From a virus, in IMG/VR virus record IMGVR_UViG_3300037112_000094, positions 1-64,000 of that record: DNA of 64,000 nucleotides. One strand, given 5' to 3'. This document shows, one piece after another, positions 1-5,918 of this stretch; position 1 is the first letter of the stretch, and every line of letters starts with the position of its first letter. Both the position numbers and the translations under genes were made by a program. The notes under the pieces were generated by a model. The model was not told the origin of the DNA. It saw only the letters and a list, made by a program, of their open reading frames with translations, and ran no database searches.

Positions 1-174
1 GAGCGTGATGATCTTCGAATCAGCGACCGGCTCACCGAGGTGCTTCGCCACTCTGTTGTCTAACTCGCGTAAGAAATCGAGTGCCTTCATCGTCGCGCTT
101 ACAAAATCGTCGGCCTCGATCAAGAACTCATCATCCAGCAGCGTGGTTTCTGCATTCACGTAAAACATGCCCAT
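1..174 (-). CDS. Hypothetical protein, 3' part outside window
   Basis: An open frame starts at ATG 174 and runs off the left edge, leaving 58 residues visible (start MGMFYVNAETTLLDDEFL). A strong GGGAGGTGA ribosome site lies 4 nt upstream, which fixes the start. The visible part is acidic and probably helical, with no signal or membrane segment. I do not recognise the family. It follows the gene at 217-675 on the same strand after a 42-bp gap, so the two are probably co-transcribed. Confidence 0.7.
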   Translation of the reverse strand, partial: MGMFYVNAETTLLDDEFLIEADDFVSATMKALDFLRELDNRVAKHLGEPVADSKIITL

Positions 175-216
175 CGGTCACCTCCCGTGAGCCCATTCTA
201 CCCGATACCAGCCCCA

Positions 217-675
217 CTAAAACTTTACACTCGTCAATCGCCTCTCCACCTCGGCCTGCGTCTTTGGGTGAAGCACGATCACATCTCGCTTTTCTTCGTA
301 CCACTGATCCGCGCGCCAGACTCCGAAGATCGCGCGTCCGGCTCCCCACCAATCGGCCAGCATCTCCCGAAGATAAATCTCTGGCATTTCCAGAACCGGT
401 GTGCTGCTCTCGTCCGAATACACCCAGTGGTTCCAGTGGTGCTTGTTCAGGTGGATGTGGTGCAGCCACGCTATCCTGAACGCATCCTTGACCACCTGTG
501 TCCGCTCGCCGTAAAAGAATTCCCGATACGCGATCCACTCGACGGGGAAAAATTTGGAGTAGTCGTGGATTATCAGTCTCCAAATTGGTACCCTAAATTT
601 TAGACCAGCTTGGAAAACAAATCGCTTATGGGCTAAAATATATTTCAGGTACCTCCAATCCTTGCTGCTAATCAT
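217..675 (-). CDS. DUF5662-type phage protein
   Basis: The 152-residue protein has the pattern I associate with DUF5662 phage proteins: an N-terminal 'YLKYILAHKRFVFQAG' stretch, an HDYSKF motif near residue 38, a histidine-rich HLNKHHWNHW segment near residue 77 and an EMLADWWGAGRA helix. The conserved His and Asp residues suggest metal binding, but no activity is established. The start at 675 is chosen because GGGGGAGAG precedes it. An upstream in-frame ATG at 810 would overlap the divergent HNH gene. No unusual composition is seen. Confidence 0.7.
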   Translation of the reverse strand: MISSKDWRYLKYILAHKRFVFQAGLKFRVPIWRLIIHDYSKFFPVEWIAYREFFYGERTQVVKDAFRIAWLHHIHLNKHHWNHWVYSDESSTPVLEMPEIYLREMLADWWGAGRAIFGVWRADQWYEEKRDVIVLHPKTQAEVERRLTSVKF

Positions 676-699
676 CTCTCCCCCATTGGGAATCTTAGC

Positions 700-1161
700 A
701 TGAAAACAAAAGTTTGCAACCAGTGCAAATCCCGTAAACGTATTACTTCTTTCCCAACGCGCACGTCGCATGGAATGCGCGTTCCAGATGGGAGATGTAA
801 GTTGTGTCACTCAGAATATATGAGTGGCTACTCAAAAGAATACAGAGAGCGCAACAAGGCTCGCCTTTCAACTCTCCACAAGGCGCGAAATCAAGGCAAA
901 CGGCTCCAGTGCCTTGTAGCTTACGGAGGTAATCACCCGAAGTGTGCGTGCTGCGGCGAAGATACTATCGAGTTTTTAGCCCTCGACCACATCAACGGAA
1001 ATGGTAGAAAACATCGACGCGAAGTAGGACACGGCACCCAATTGTATTATTGGCTGATCGCAAACAACTTTCCTCCGATATTCCAAGTTCTATGTCACAA
1101 TTGCAACGCAGCCAAACAGTTTTACGGTGGGTGTCCACACCAACGCAAAAAGCGCCGCTAA
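700..1161 (+). CDS. HNH endonuclease with N-terminal zinc ribbon
   Basis: A 153-residue basic protein. Residues 5-40 contain a CNQC...CKLC zinc ribbon. Residues 85-140 carry an HNH-like core with CACCGE, LDHINGNG and LCHNCN, the expected Cys-pair/His-Asn/Cys-pair arrangement of a beta-beta-alpha metal nuclease. It is probably a free-standing homing endonuclease. It is divergently oriented from the DUF5662 gene (24-bp gap) and its 3' end abuts the first tRNA block. No clear SD precedes ATG 700, so the exact start is less certain than the product. Confidence 0.8.
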   Translation: MKTKVCNQCKSRKRITSFPTRTSHGMRVPDGRCKLCHSEYMSGYSKEYRERNKARLSTLHKARNQGKRLQCLVAYGGNHPKCACCGEDTIEFLALDHINGNGRKHRREVGHGTQLYYWLIANNFPPIFQVLCHNCNAAKQFYGGCPHQRKKRR

Positions 1162-1164
1162 ATT

Positions 1165-1238
1165 TGGTGTACCTGCACGGATTTGAACCGCGATGACACG
1201 CTAATCGGGCGTGCGTCCTACCGTTGGACGACAGGTAC
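1165..1238 (-). tRNA. tRNA-Ile(GAT)-like with C33
   Basis: The acceptor GTACCTG/CAGGTAC is perfect, followed by A73 and an encoded CCA. The D arm is GTCC/GGAC and the T loop is TTCAAAT. The anticodon stem CACGC/GCGTG closes the loop CCGATTA, giving anticodon GAT. Position 33 is C instead of the near-universal U. Confidence 0.8.
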
Positions 1239-1242
1239 AAAA

Positions 1243-1317
1243 TGGAGGCCAGAGTCGGAACTGCCCCGACAATTCTTGCTTACCGAGCAAGAGGTTTTCT
1301 CGTTAACCTATCCGGCC
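1243..1317 (-). tRNA. tRNA-Thr(GGT) with C33 and unusual T loop
   Basis: The acceptor GGCCGGA/TCTGGCC is followed by T73 and encoded CCA. The anticodon stem CTTGC/GCAAG closes loop TCGGTAA (anticodon GGT, C33). The T stem GTCGG/CCGAC closes loop GGCAGTT, which lacks the usual TTC start. Confidence 0.75.
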
Positions 1318-1324
1318 CAAAATT

Positions 1325-1398
1325 TGGTGGGGGATGAAGGAGTCGAGCCCTCGTAGCCTGCTTGTAAGACAGGTGTTCTTCCGTTGAACTAATCCCCC
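1325..1398 (-). tRNA. tRNA-Val(TAC)
   Basis: The acceptor GGGGGAT/ATCCCCC carries A73 and CCA. The D arm is GTTC/GAAC with loop AACGGAA. The anticodon loop is CTTACAA (TAC). The T loop is CTCGACT. Confidence 0.9.
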
Positions 1399-1399
1399 A

Positions 1400-1474
1400 T
1401 GGTGCAAGCGCGCAGATTTGAACTGCGAATTGAGGTTCCGGAGACCTCTGTGATTTCCGTTTCACCACGCCTGC
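1400..1474 (-). tRNA. tRNA-Arg(CCG)
   Basis: The acceptor GCAGGCG/CGCTTGC carries A73 and CCA. The D arm is GTGA/TCAC. The anticodon stem GAGGT/ACCTC closes loop CTCCGGA (CCG). The T loop is TTCAAAT. Confidence 0.9.
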
Positions 1475-1481
1475 AAAACTT

Positions 1482-1557
1482 TGGTCAACCCGCTGGAACT
1501 CGAATCCAGAACTGAAACTTAGGAGGTTTCCGTGATCTCCATTTTCACCACGAGTTG
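1482..1557 (-). tRNA. tRNA-Arg(CCT)
   Basis: The acceptor CAACTCG/CGGGTTG carries A73 and CCA. The anticodon stem GAAAC/GTTTC closes loop CTCCTAA (CCT). The T arm CTGGA/TCCAG closes loop TTCGAGT. Confidence 0.9.
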
Positions 1558-1558
1558 A

Positions 1559-1633
1559 TGGAGAGCCCACTGAGAGTTCAACTCAGATTCTCGGTTTAGA
1601 AGACCGGCGTCTTATGCGTTAGACGATAGGCTC
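1559..1633 (-). tRNA. tRNA-Arg(TCT)
   Basis: The acceptor GAGCCTA/TGGGCTC carries T73 and CCA. The anticodon loop is CTTCTAA (TCT) on a stem with one C-A mismatch at its base. The T arm CTGAG/CTCAG closes loop TTGAACT. Confidence 0.85.
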
Positions 1634-1634
1634 A

Positions 1635-1709
1635 TGGTGGGATGCCGGGGTAACCATCCCCGTTCTTCCGGTTAAAAGCCGGTTGCTTCAGCATTAAAGC
1701 TTGCATCCC
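1635..1709 (-). tRNA. tRNA-Lys(TTT) with unusual T loop
   Basis: The acceptor GGGATGC/GCATCCC is perfect, with A73 and CCA. The D arm is GCTT/AAGC and the anticodon loop CTTTTAA (TTT). The T stem CGGGG/CCCCG closes loop ATGGTTA, not the usual TTCRANY. Confidence 0.8.
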
Positions 1710-1715
1710 GTAACT

Positions 1716-1792
1716 TGGTCCCGACGAGAGGCCACGATCCTCCAACCTTCCGGTTAAGAGCCGGTTGCTCTGCCCATTTGAGCTACGTCGGG
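1716..1792 (-). tRNA. tRNA-Lys(CTT)
   Basis: The acceptor CCCGACG/CGTCGGG carries A73 and CCA. The D arm is GCTC/GAGC and the anticodon loop CTCTTAA (CTT). The T stem GGAGG/CCTCT closes an atypical loop, ATCGTGG. Confidence 0.85.
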
Positions 1793-1793
1793 A

Positions 1794-1887
1794 TGGTAGG
1801 GGATCACGGAGTTGAACCGTGCCGTTGCGCTAATCTGGCGCTCTCCAGAGTTTATAAGGCTCCGCCGCACAGCCGATGCTATCCCCC
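1794..1887 (-). tRNA. Long tRNA with extended variable arm, anticodon probably TAT
   Basis: This 94-nt gene has acceptor GGGGGAT/ATCCCCT, A73, CCA and a canonical T arm (CACGG TTCAACT CCGTG). The best anticodon arm closes loop CTTATAA (TAT), with one mismatch at the loop-closing pair. A 25-nt variable region contains a GCGC/GCGC hairpin. The D arm is irregular. Class II architecture with an Ile-type anticodon is unexpected, so amino-acid identity is uncertain. Confidence 0.6.
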
Positions 1888-1896
1888 AACAACACT

Positions 1897-1970
1897 TGGT
1901 GCCGCGCGAGGGAAGCGAACCCTTACTCCGAACGCCTTATGAGAGCGTCGTCCCATCTCGGGTACGCGGC
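1897..1970 (-). tRNA. tRNA-Met(CAT), elongator-like
   Basis: The acceptor GCCGCGT/GCGCGGC carries A73 and CCA. The anticodon stem ACGCT/GGCGT closes loop CTCATAA (CAT). The D stem is only CCC/GGG. The fully paired acceptor argues against an initiator; a tRNA-Ile2 with modified C34 cannot be excluded. Confidence 0.8.
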
Positions 1971-1975
1971 AAATA

Positions 1976-2051
1976 TGGCGGGGGCGGCAGGACTCGAACC
2001 TGCGAGTTCGGGTTTGGAATCCGACAGTTTAGCCGCTAAGCTTACGCCCCC
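1976..2051 (-). tRNA. tRNA-Trp(CCA)
   Basis: The acceptor GGGGGCG/CGCCCCC carries G73, typical for Trp, and CCA. The anticodon loop is TTCCAAA (CCA). The T arm GCAGG TTCGAGT CCTGC is canonical. Confidence 0.9.
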
Positions 2052-2063
2052 GTATTGTCAAAC

Positions 2064-2092
2064 AACAAAAACCCCCGGCCTGAGCCGAGGGT
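2064..2092 (-). terminator. Rho-independent terminator upstream of tRNA block 1
   Basis: On the minus strand a GC-rich hairpin (ACCCTCGGC, loop TCA, GCCGGGGGT) is followed by TTTTTG. It ends transcripts coming from the right, including the structured RNA at 2112-2206, just before the tRNA genes. Confidence 0.75.
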
Positions 2093-2111
2093 CTGTGGAC
2101 TCGAATCTGAT

Positions 2112-2206
2112 TGCAGATTAGTCGTCCCAACCCTCGCGCACAACTCCCCAAATGACCCGCTTGGTCCCGGTCATGGAGGTTCTCACGGATTTGGACCTTA
2201 TCTGCA
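2112..2206 (-). ncRNA. Cloverleaf-like structured RNA of unknown class
   Basis: The minus strand can form a four-way junction: acceptor-like stem TGCAGAT/ATCTGCA (7 bp), AGGT/ACCT, ATGACC/GGTCAT and AGTTGT/ACGACT. The last stem needs a G-U pair, possible only on this strand. None of the loops has tRNA consensus. A terminator follows about 20 nt downstream. The 3' strand contains CGACTA directly next to the terminal stem, as in the Y-like RNAs at 8572-9439. An alternative fold pairs GTCC/GGAC and AATCC/GGGTT. It could be a divergent Y-like RNA, a degenerate tRNA or an unknown RNA. Confidence 0.4.
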
Positions 2207-2347
2207 CGAAATTCAGCCTACACCTGTTTCGGATTCTTTGCAAGTAAAAAATTACCTGAGTTCAGCGAAAAGCCCCGTGCTTCAGCTCGGGGATGGATAG
2301 CTGGTCGTCAAGAGTTCAGCCCCTTTAGGGGTTGATACGAAAGGCGG

Positions 2348-2767
2348 CTACGCGGATTCTGGAGTGTTCTGTTGCTCTATGTATTGCTTGATGATACCTA
2401 ACGGTGCTCCTCCGCATGATGCAGCAAAGTAGCTTGGAGACCAGAGGACGCCTTTCCAATAGCGCTTCTGGATATCGGGACGTTCGAGTCTGAGCAGGCG
2501 ACTGGAGACGCCTTTGAGACTGTTGACCATAGCAGATACAGAGTGCTTTGGTGGGTAGTTGACCAAAAGATGAACGTGATCTTGCTCCCCGTCCATCTCG
2601 ACTAGATCGGCTTCAAAGTCTGTGGCAACGTTCTTGAATATAGTTCGCAAACTGTCAATGGCACTTTTGTCAAAGACTTTGCGCCTGTACTTGGTCACAA
2701 AGACCAAATGAACATGAATCTGGAAAACACAGTGTCTGCCGTGTCGGATTTCGCTTGCATCACTCAT
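2348..2767 (-). CDS. tnpA: IS200-type Y1 transposase TnpA
   Basis: A 139-residue HUH transposase. The HVH motif lies at about residues 64-66 (DHVHLLV) and the candidate catalytic tyrosine is Y119 in IIKQYIEQ. This single-tyrosine layout matches IS200/IS605 enzymes, which excise and insert a single-stranded circle at a short target. Length is normal and no frameshift is visible, so it may be active. The start at 2767 leaves 25 bp to the divergent tnpB start; the in-frame upstream ATG at 2803 would overlap tnpB. Confidence 0.92.
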   Translation of the reverse strand: MSDASEIRHGRHCVFQIHVHLVFVTKYRRKVFDKSAIDSLRTIFKNVATDFEADLVEMDGEQDHVHLLVNYPPKHSVSAMVNSLKGVSSRLLRLERPDIQKRYWKGVLWSPSYFAASCGGAPLGIIKQYIEQQNTPESA

Positions 2768-2792
2768 AGACCAAGTGTATAGTGGAGACATC

Positions 2793-3917
2793 ATGTCAGT
2801 CAAGACTCACAAATATCGGCTAGTTCCCAACAAGGCACAGCGTGTGGCGCTGGACCAGACCTTGTTTCTGTGCCGATCTTTATACAACGATGCCCTGCAA
2901 GAGCGCATCGGGGCCTATAAACTCCACCAACGTGTTGGCAGATTCGATCAGGATAAGCAGTTGCCTGCAATCAAGGAAGCCGTCCCCGAGTACAAAACAG
3001 TCCATTCCCAGGTGCTACAGAACGTTCTAAAGAAGCTCGACGTTGCCTATCAGAACTTCTTTCGTCGCTGCAAACTTGGCGGTGCTCCTGGATTCCCTCG
3101 GTTCAAAGGCAGGGATCGTTTCAACTCCTTCGCGTTCAATAATACGGGCTGGTCTCTCCAGGGAAATCAACTATCGCTCTCCAAGATCGGGAACGTCAAG
3201 GTGCGGTTGTCTCGTCCGCTCCCGAATGATGCTGTGCTCAAGCTGTGTACAATCAAACGCGAAGCAGATGGATGGTACGCGACGATCACATTTGAGTTCG
3301 AGCCCGTGCCGTTGCCGTCCACTGGATTGCCGGTAGGCATAGACGTAGGCATCGCGTCGTTCGCCACATTCTCTGATGGTACGGCGATTCCAAACCCTCG
3401 AATCTACCAGAACGCTCAAGCAGAACTCCGCAGAGCACAGCGGAAAGTTGCTCGGCGCAAGAAGGGATCTAATCGTAGGCGCAAGGCAGTTATCCTGCTA
3501 AAGAAAGTCCACCAACGTGTTGCCAACAAGCGCGCGAACTTCCTCCATAAACTATCGACAGCAGTGATTCAGAAGTACGATGCTATCGCGGTAGAAGATT
3601 TAAACGTCTCTGGCATGTCCAAGGGCAACCTTGCCAAACATGTTCTAGACGTGAGTTGGGCAGAATGGTTTAGGCAACTATCCTACAAGGCAGAATGGGC
3701 CGGTAGGATGTTCGTTGCCGTAGACCCAAAGTACACATCCCAGACCTGTGCCAAGTGCGATCATGTATCCAAAGACAACAGGAAGACTCAGGAGCTATTC
3801 CTCTGCGTCTCCTGTGGACACACGGACCACGCGGACAGGAACGGGGCAGTAAACATATTAGCTCGGGCAGAGCTATCAGACGCTAACGTAAGCGGAGTAA
3901 CGCTATGCGTAGTCTGA
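2793..3917 (+). CDS. tnpB: RNA-guided endonuclease TnpB
   Basis: A 374-residue TnpB with all key RuvC residues: D184 in GIDVGIASFA, E268 in IAVEDLNVSG and D348 in DHADRNGAVN. The zinc finger is CAKC...CVSC (about residues 319-341). The N-terminal HKYRLVPNKAQ segment is typical. TnpB uses a reRNA (omega RNA) from the element's right end to cut DNA next to a target-adjacent motif and promotes element retention. The expected motif here is the TTAC that flanks the left end. The gene appears intact. Confidence 0.93.
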   Translation: MSVKTHKYRLVPNKAQRVALDQTLFLCRSLYNDALQERIGAYKLHQRVGRFDQDKQLPAIKEAVPEYKTVHSQVLQNVLKKLDVAYQNFFRRCKLGGAPGFPRFKGRDRFNSFAFNNTGWSLQGNQLSLSKIGNVKVRLSRPLPNDAVLKLCTIKREADGWYATITFEFEPVPLPSTGLPVGIDVGIASFATFSDGTAIPNPRIYQNAQAELRRAQRKVARRKKGSNRRRKAVILLKKVHQRVANKRANFLHKLSTAVIQKYDAIAVEDLNVSGMSKGNLAKHVLDVSWAEWFRQLSYKAEWAGRMFVAVDPKYTSQTCAKCDHVSKDNRKTQELFLCVSCGHTDHADRNGAVNILARAELSDANVSGVTLCVV

Positions 3918-3988
3918 GCAGGCTGTTTTAGCCAATGGAGCCCGCGAGGGCTCTAGAATCTCCGTCCTTTAGGTCGGAGAGTCGTCAA
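3860..3988 (+). ncRNA. Probable omega RNA / right-end RNA of the IS element
   Basis: In IS605 elements the guide scaffold overlaps the tnpB 3' end and extends to the right terminus. Here two hairpins (about 3941-3956 and 3960-3979) precede TCAA. The guide would be the DNA just past 3988. The 5' boundary given is an estimate. Confidence 0.5.
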
Positions 3989-4494
3989 GAGTCTGACTTT
4001 TGGGTTGCGGGGGCGGCGCGGCAGAAGAACGGCATGACGTAGAAGCCGTAACCTCCAGAGAACTTGATCCGCTTCTCGTTGAACAACTCGATGAATCGCG
4101 TCCTCTGCTCGTCGCTCAAATGCGGGAAATAAAATTTCGTCTCTGACGTTTCACGCGTCACCCAGTGAGTACACGCATCGGGACCGCCATCGCAACTGCT
4201 CACGAAGTATTCGTTGCCTCCGAATCCAGTCATCTTCTTGTCTTTCGGGCAATCCCGGAAGCTCTGCTTGAACGGAGCGCCACCGTTGTTCTCGACGTAG
4301 ACTTTGTAGTTTTTGTCCGTCGATCCCAACAGCACATCCCCAGCCTCAAGCCGCGCGATCAGGGTATCAGGATTGAGCGAGCCGCAGTACTGGCAAGTGT
4401 CATCCGAGGGGTCGTAGTCATTGTCGCGGGCGAACACTGGAGACGTTCCGATGTGACTCTCAGATCGGCGCGGACACTGGAAATTGTCGCTCAT
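3985..4494 (-). CDS. Hypothetical phage protein with zinc-binding CQYC
   Basis: A 169-residue protein starting at ATG 4494 behind GGGAGGAG. It contains a CQYCG pair near residue 32 and further cysteines (DCPK, SSCDGGPDAC), suggesting a metal site. A C-terminal FYFPHLSDEQRTRFIELFNE helix follows. The stop codon TGA is formed by the right end of the IS element (TCA at 3985-3987). Removing the element would give TCG TAA, the same last residue and a stop. It resembles small uncharacterised phage proteins; the function is unknown. Confidence 0.8.
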   Translation of the reverse strand: MSDNFQCPRRSESHIGTSPVFARDNDYDPSDDTCQYCGSLNPDTLIARLEAGDVLLGSTDKNYKVYVENNGGAPFKQSFRDCPKDKKMTGFGGNEYFVSSCDGGPDACTHWVTRETSETKFYFPHLSDEQRTRFIELFNEKRIKFSGGYGFYVMPFFCRAAPATQKSDS

Positions 4495-4688
4495 GGTGGC
4501 TCCTCCCGAATCAGGGTCGCACGGTGCAGAGTTAGAGCGCAAGTGCAAAAATTGGAAATTCTTGTCAAGTATTTTATTTTCACATCGTACTGTCAGTTAC
4601 TTACGAACGCTAGAAGTGGTGAATCGCCTGTATTCATGCATGTTTGAGAATGGTCAATGAGAAAATAGATATAGGAGGAAAGAAAAAC

Positions 4689-5045
4689 ATGGATGACCAA
4701 ATCAGCAAGTACGACAGGATTCGCGGCGGTCTACACGACGTGGCGATGTTCACCAAACCATCCACCATCAAAAATGTGCAATCGATCACCGGCAAGTCAG
4801 AAACCTACATTGTCGAGACGTGCCGCCACGAAGATCAGGGCGATCACATCTTCATCGAGGTCGCGGACGAGAATGGGCTCGTTCGCGTATGCCTCCCTCC
4901 GAAGGTTGCATCGCTGATCGCCTCACAGCGTGATGCGCTCACAGCCCGGAGACGCTCCAAGGCGTCGAAGCGCGTAGCTCAGGAGCGCAAGGATCGCGGC
5001 GAGCTTCCCGGATTCATGCGCGCGAAGAAGGGAGGGCGCAAGTGA
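4689..5045 (+). CDS. Hypothetical protein
   Basis: A 118-residue protein starting at ATG 4689 behind AGGAGGAAAG. The central part (residues 20-75) looks like a small beta-rich domain (YIVETCRHED...HIFIEVADENG). The C-terminal 40 residues are Lys/Arg-rich and may bind nucleic acid. Its stop overlaps the GTG start of the next gene (GTGA), so the pair is translationally coupled. The AT-rich gap 4495-4688 is divergent and probably holds the promoters. Confidence 0.8.
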   Translation: MDDQISKYDRIRGGLHDVAMFTKPSTIKNVQSITGKSETYIVETCRHEDQGDHIFIEVADENGLVRVCLPPKVASLIASQRDALTARRRSKASKRVAQERKDRGELPGFMRAKKGGRK

Positions 5046-5482
5046 AGTACGTCTACGATGATGGTGGGCGTGCGGCGGCAGGCTTCAAGGGTGACGCAGG
5101 CGACTGCGTTGCCCGAGCCGTTGCCATCGCGAGCGGCAAGCCATACGCCAAGGTCTACGCGGCCTTGGCTGAGGGGATGGGGAGCCAGAGGATAACCAAG
5201 CGCTCGAAGAAGCGGAGCGCCAGCGCACGCAACGGGGTCAGCGTGAAGCGGCTATGGTTCCTCGACTACATGCATGACCTCGGCTTCGAGTGGACGGCCA
5301 CGATGCTCATCGGCCAAGGATGCAAGGTGCATCTCAGGGACGGCGAGCTACCAATGGGGCGGCTGGTCGTCTCGGTCAGCAAGCACTGGACCGCAGTGAT
5401 CGACGGCGTCAACCGCGACACCTACGATCCGTCCCGCGATGGGACGCGGTGCGTGTACGGCTACTGGCAGAAAAAAAGGTAG
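5042..5482 (+). CDS. Papain/C39-like cysteine hydrolase candidate
   Basis: A 146-residue protein starting at GTG 5042, overlapping the previous stop. GDCVARAVAIASGKPY near residue 21 and SKHWTAVIDGVNRDTYDP near residue 113 fit the Cys, His and Asp/Asn pattern of papain-fold peptidases or amidases such as C39 or transglutaminase-like proteins. Proteins of this shape are common in phages, but the substrate is unknown. The stop is TAG, followed by a hairpin whose T-run serves the opposite strand. Confidence 0.75.
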   Translation: MKYVYDDGGRAAAGFKGDAGDCVARAVAIASGKPYAKVYAALAEGMGSQRITKRSKKRSASARNGVSVKRLWFLDYMHDLGFEWTATMLIGQGCKVHLRDGELPMGRLVVSVSKHWTAVIDGVNRDTYDPSRDGTRCVYGYWQKKR

Positions 5483-5484
5483 AC

Positions 5485-5513
5485 AAAAAAAGGGCACGGC
5501 TCGCACCGTGCCC
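5485..5513 (-). terminator. Terminator after the Ro60 operon
   Basis: GGGCACGG/CCGTGCCC (8 bp, 6-nt loop) is followed on the minus strand by seven T. It closes the minus operon that contains the Ro60-like gene. The T-run is on the minus strand only. Confidence 0.85.
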
Positions 5514-5541
5514 ACTGCCAAGTGTGGCAACCAAGAAAATG

Positions 5542-5841
5542 TTACGCGCCGACAGGCTCGCCAAGTGCGGCCAGTTCCTTGTCGATGGAATCGCGCTTCT
5601 CCTGCGCAGTCTTGAGACTGTCGCGCTGCGACTTCAACTCACGGATACGCGTTGCACGGCGGTCGGCCATGCGCGAGTCGATCTCGCGAGCGAGGGTGTT
5701 CAGGTTGTCCGAAACGTACTCGGGTACCGCAACCTTCTGGGCCTCGAACTCACCGCGAAGCTGCTTGCCAAACGCCGACAACGCAACAAGCTCGTCGATG
5801 GATGCAGCGTCCACATTGAAGTTCTTGAATTCCTGAAGCAT
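5542..5841 (-). CDS. Small coiled-coil protein next to Ro60
   Basis: A 99-residue, strongly helical, charged protein. Residues 40-90 (LAREIDSRMADRRA..., LKSQRDSLKTAQEKRD) predict a coiled coil. The start at 5841 is supported by AAAGGAGGAAGCC. An alternative start at 5919 couples directly (TAATG) to the Ro60 stop and adds 26 residues. It is the last gene before the terminator, so it is probably co-expressed with Ro60, but I see no known Ro partner domain. Confidence 0.75.
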   Translation of the reverse strand: MLQEFKNFNVDAASIDELVALSAFGKQLRGEFEAQKVAVPEYVSDNLNTLAREIDSRMADRRATRIRELKSQRDSLKTAQEKRDSIDKELAALGEPVGA

Positions 5842-5918
5842 AGGCTTCCTCCTTTCCGTCTTCTCCATACCGGGGTTGACAAAGATGTTCTTCCTCTTCA
5901 TTGGAATCTTCTTCGGCA

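Larger units (their letters stand above)
2256..3988. mobile_element. IS200/IS605-family element, IS608-like
   Basis: A complete single-strand-type insertion sequence with divergent tnpA (minus) and tnpB (plus). The left end follows TTAC at 2252-2255 and begins with a hairpin (GCCCC...GGGG near 2272-2292). The right end has hairpins GAGCCC/GGGCTC and CTCCG/CGGAG and finishes in TCAA at 3985-3988. TTAC and TCAA match the cleavage sites I know for IS608. The 11-mer GTCGTCAAGAG occurs at both ends (2304-2314 and 3981-3991). There is no target duplication, as expected for this family. Confidence 0.85.
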
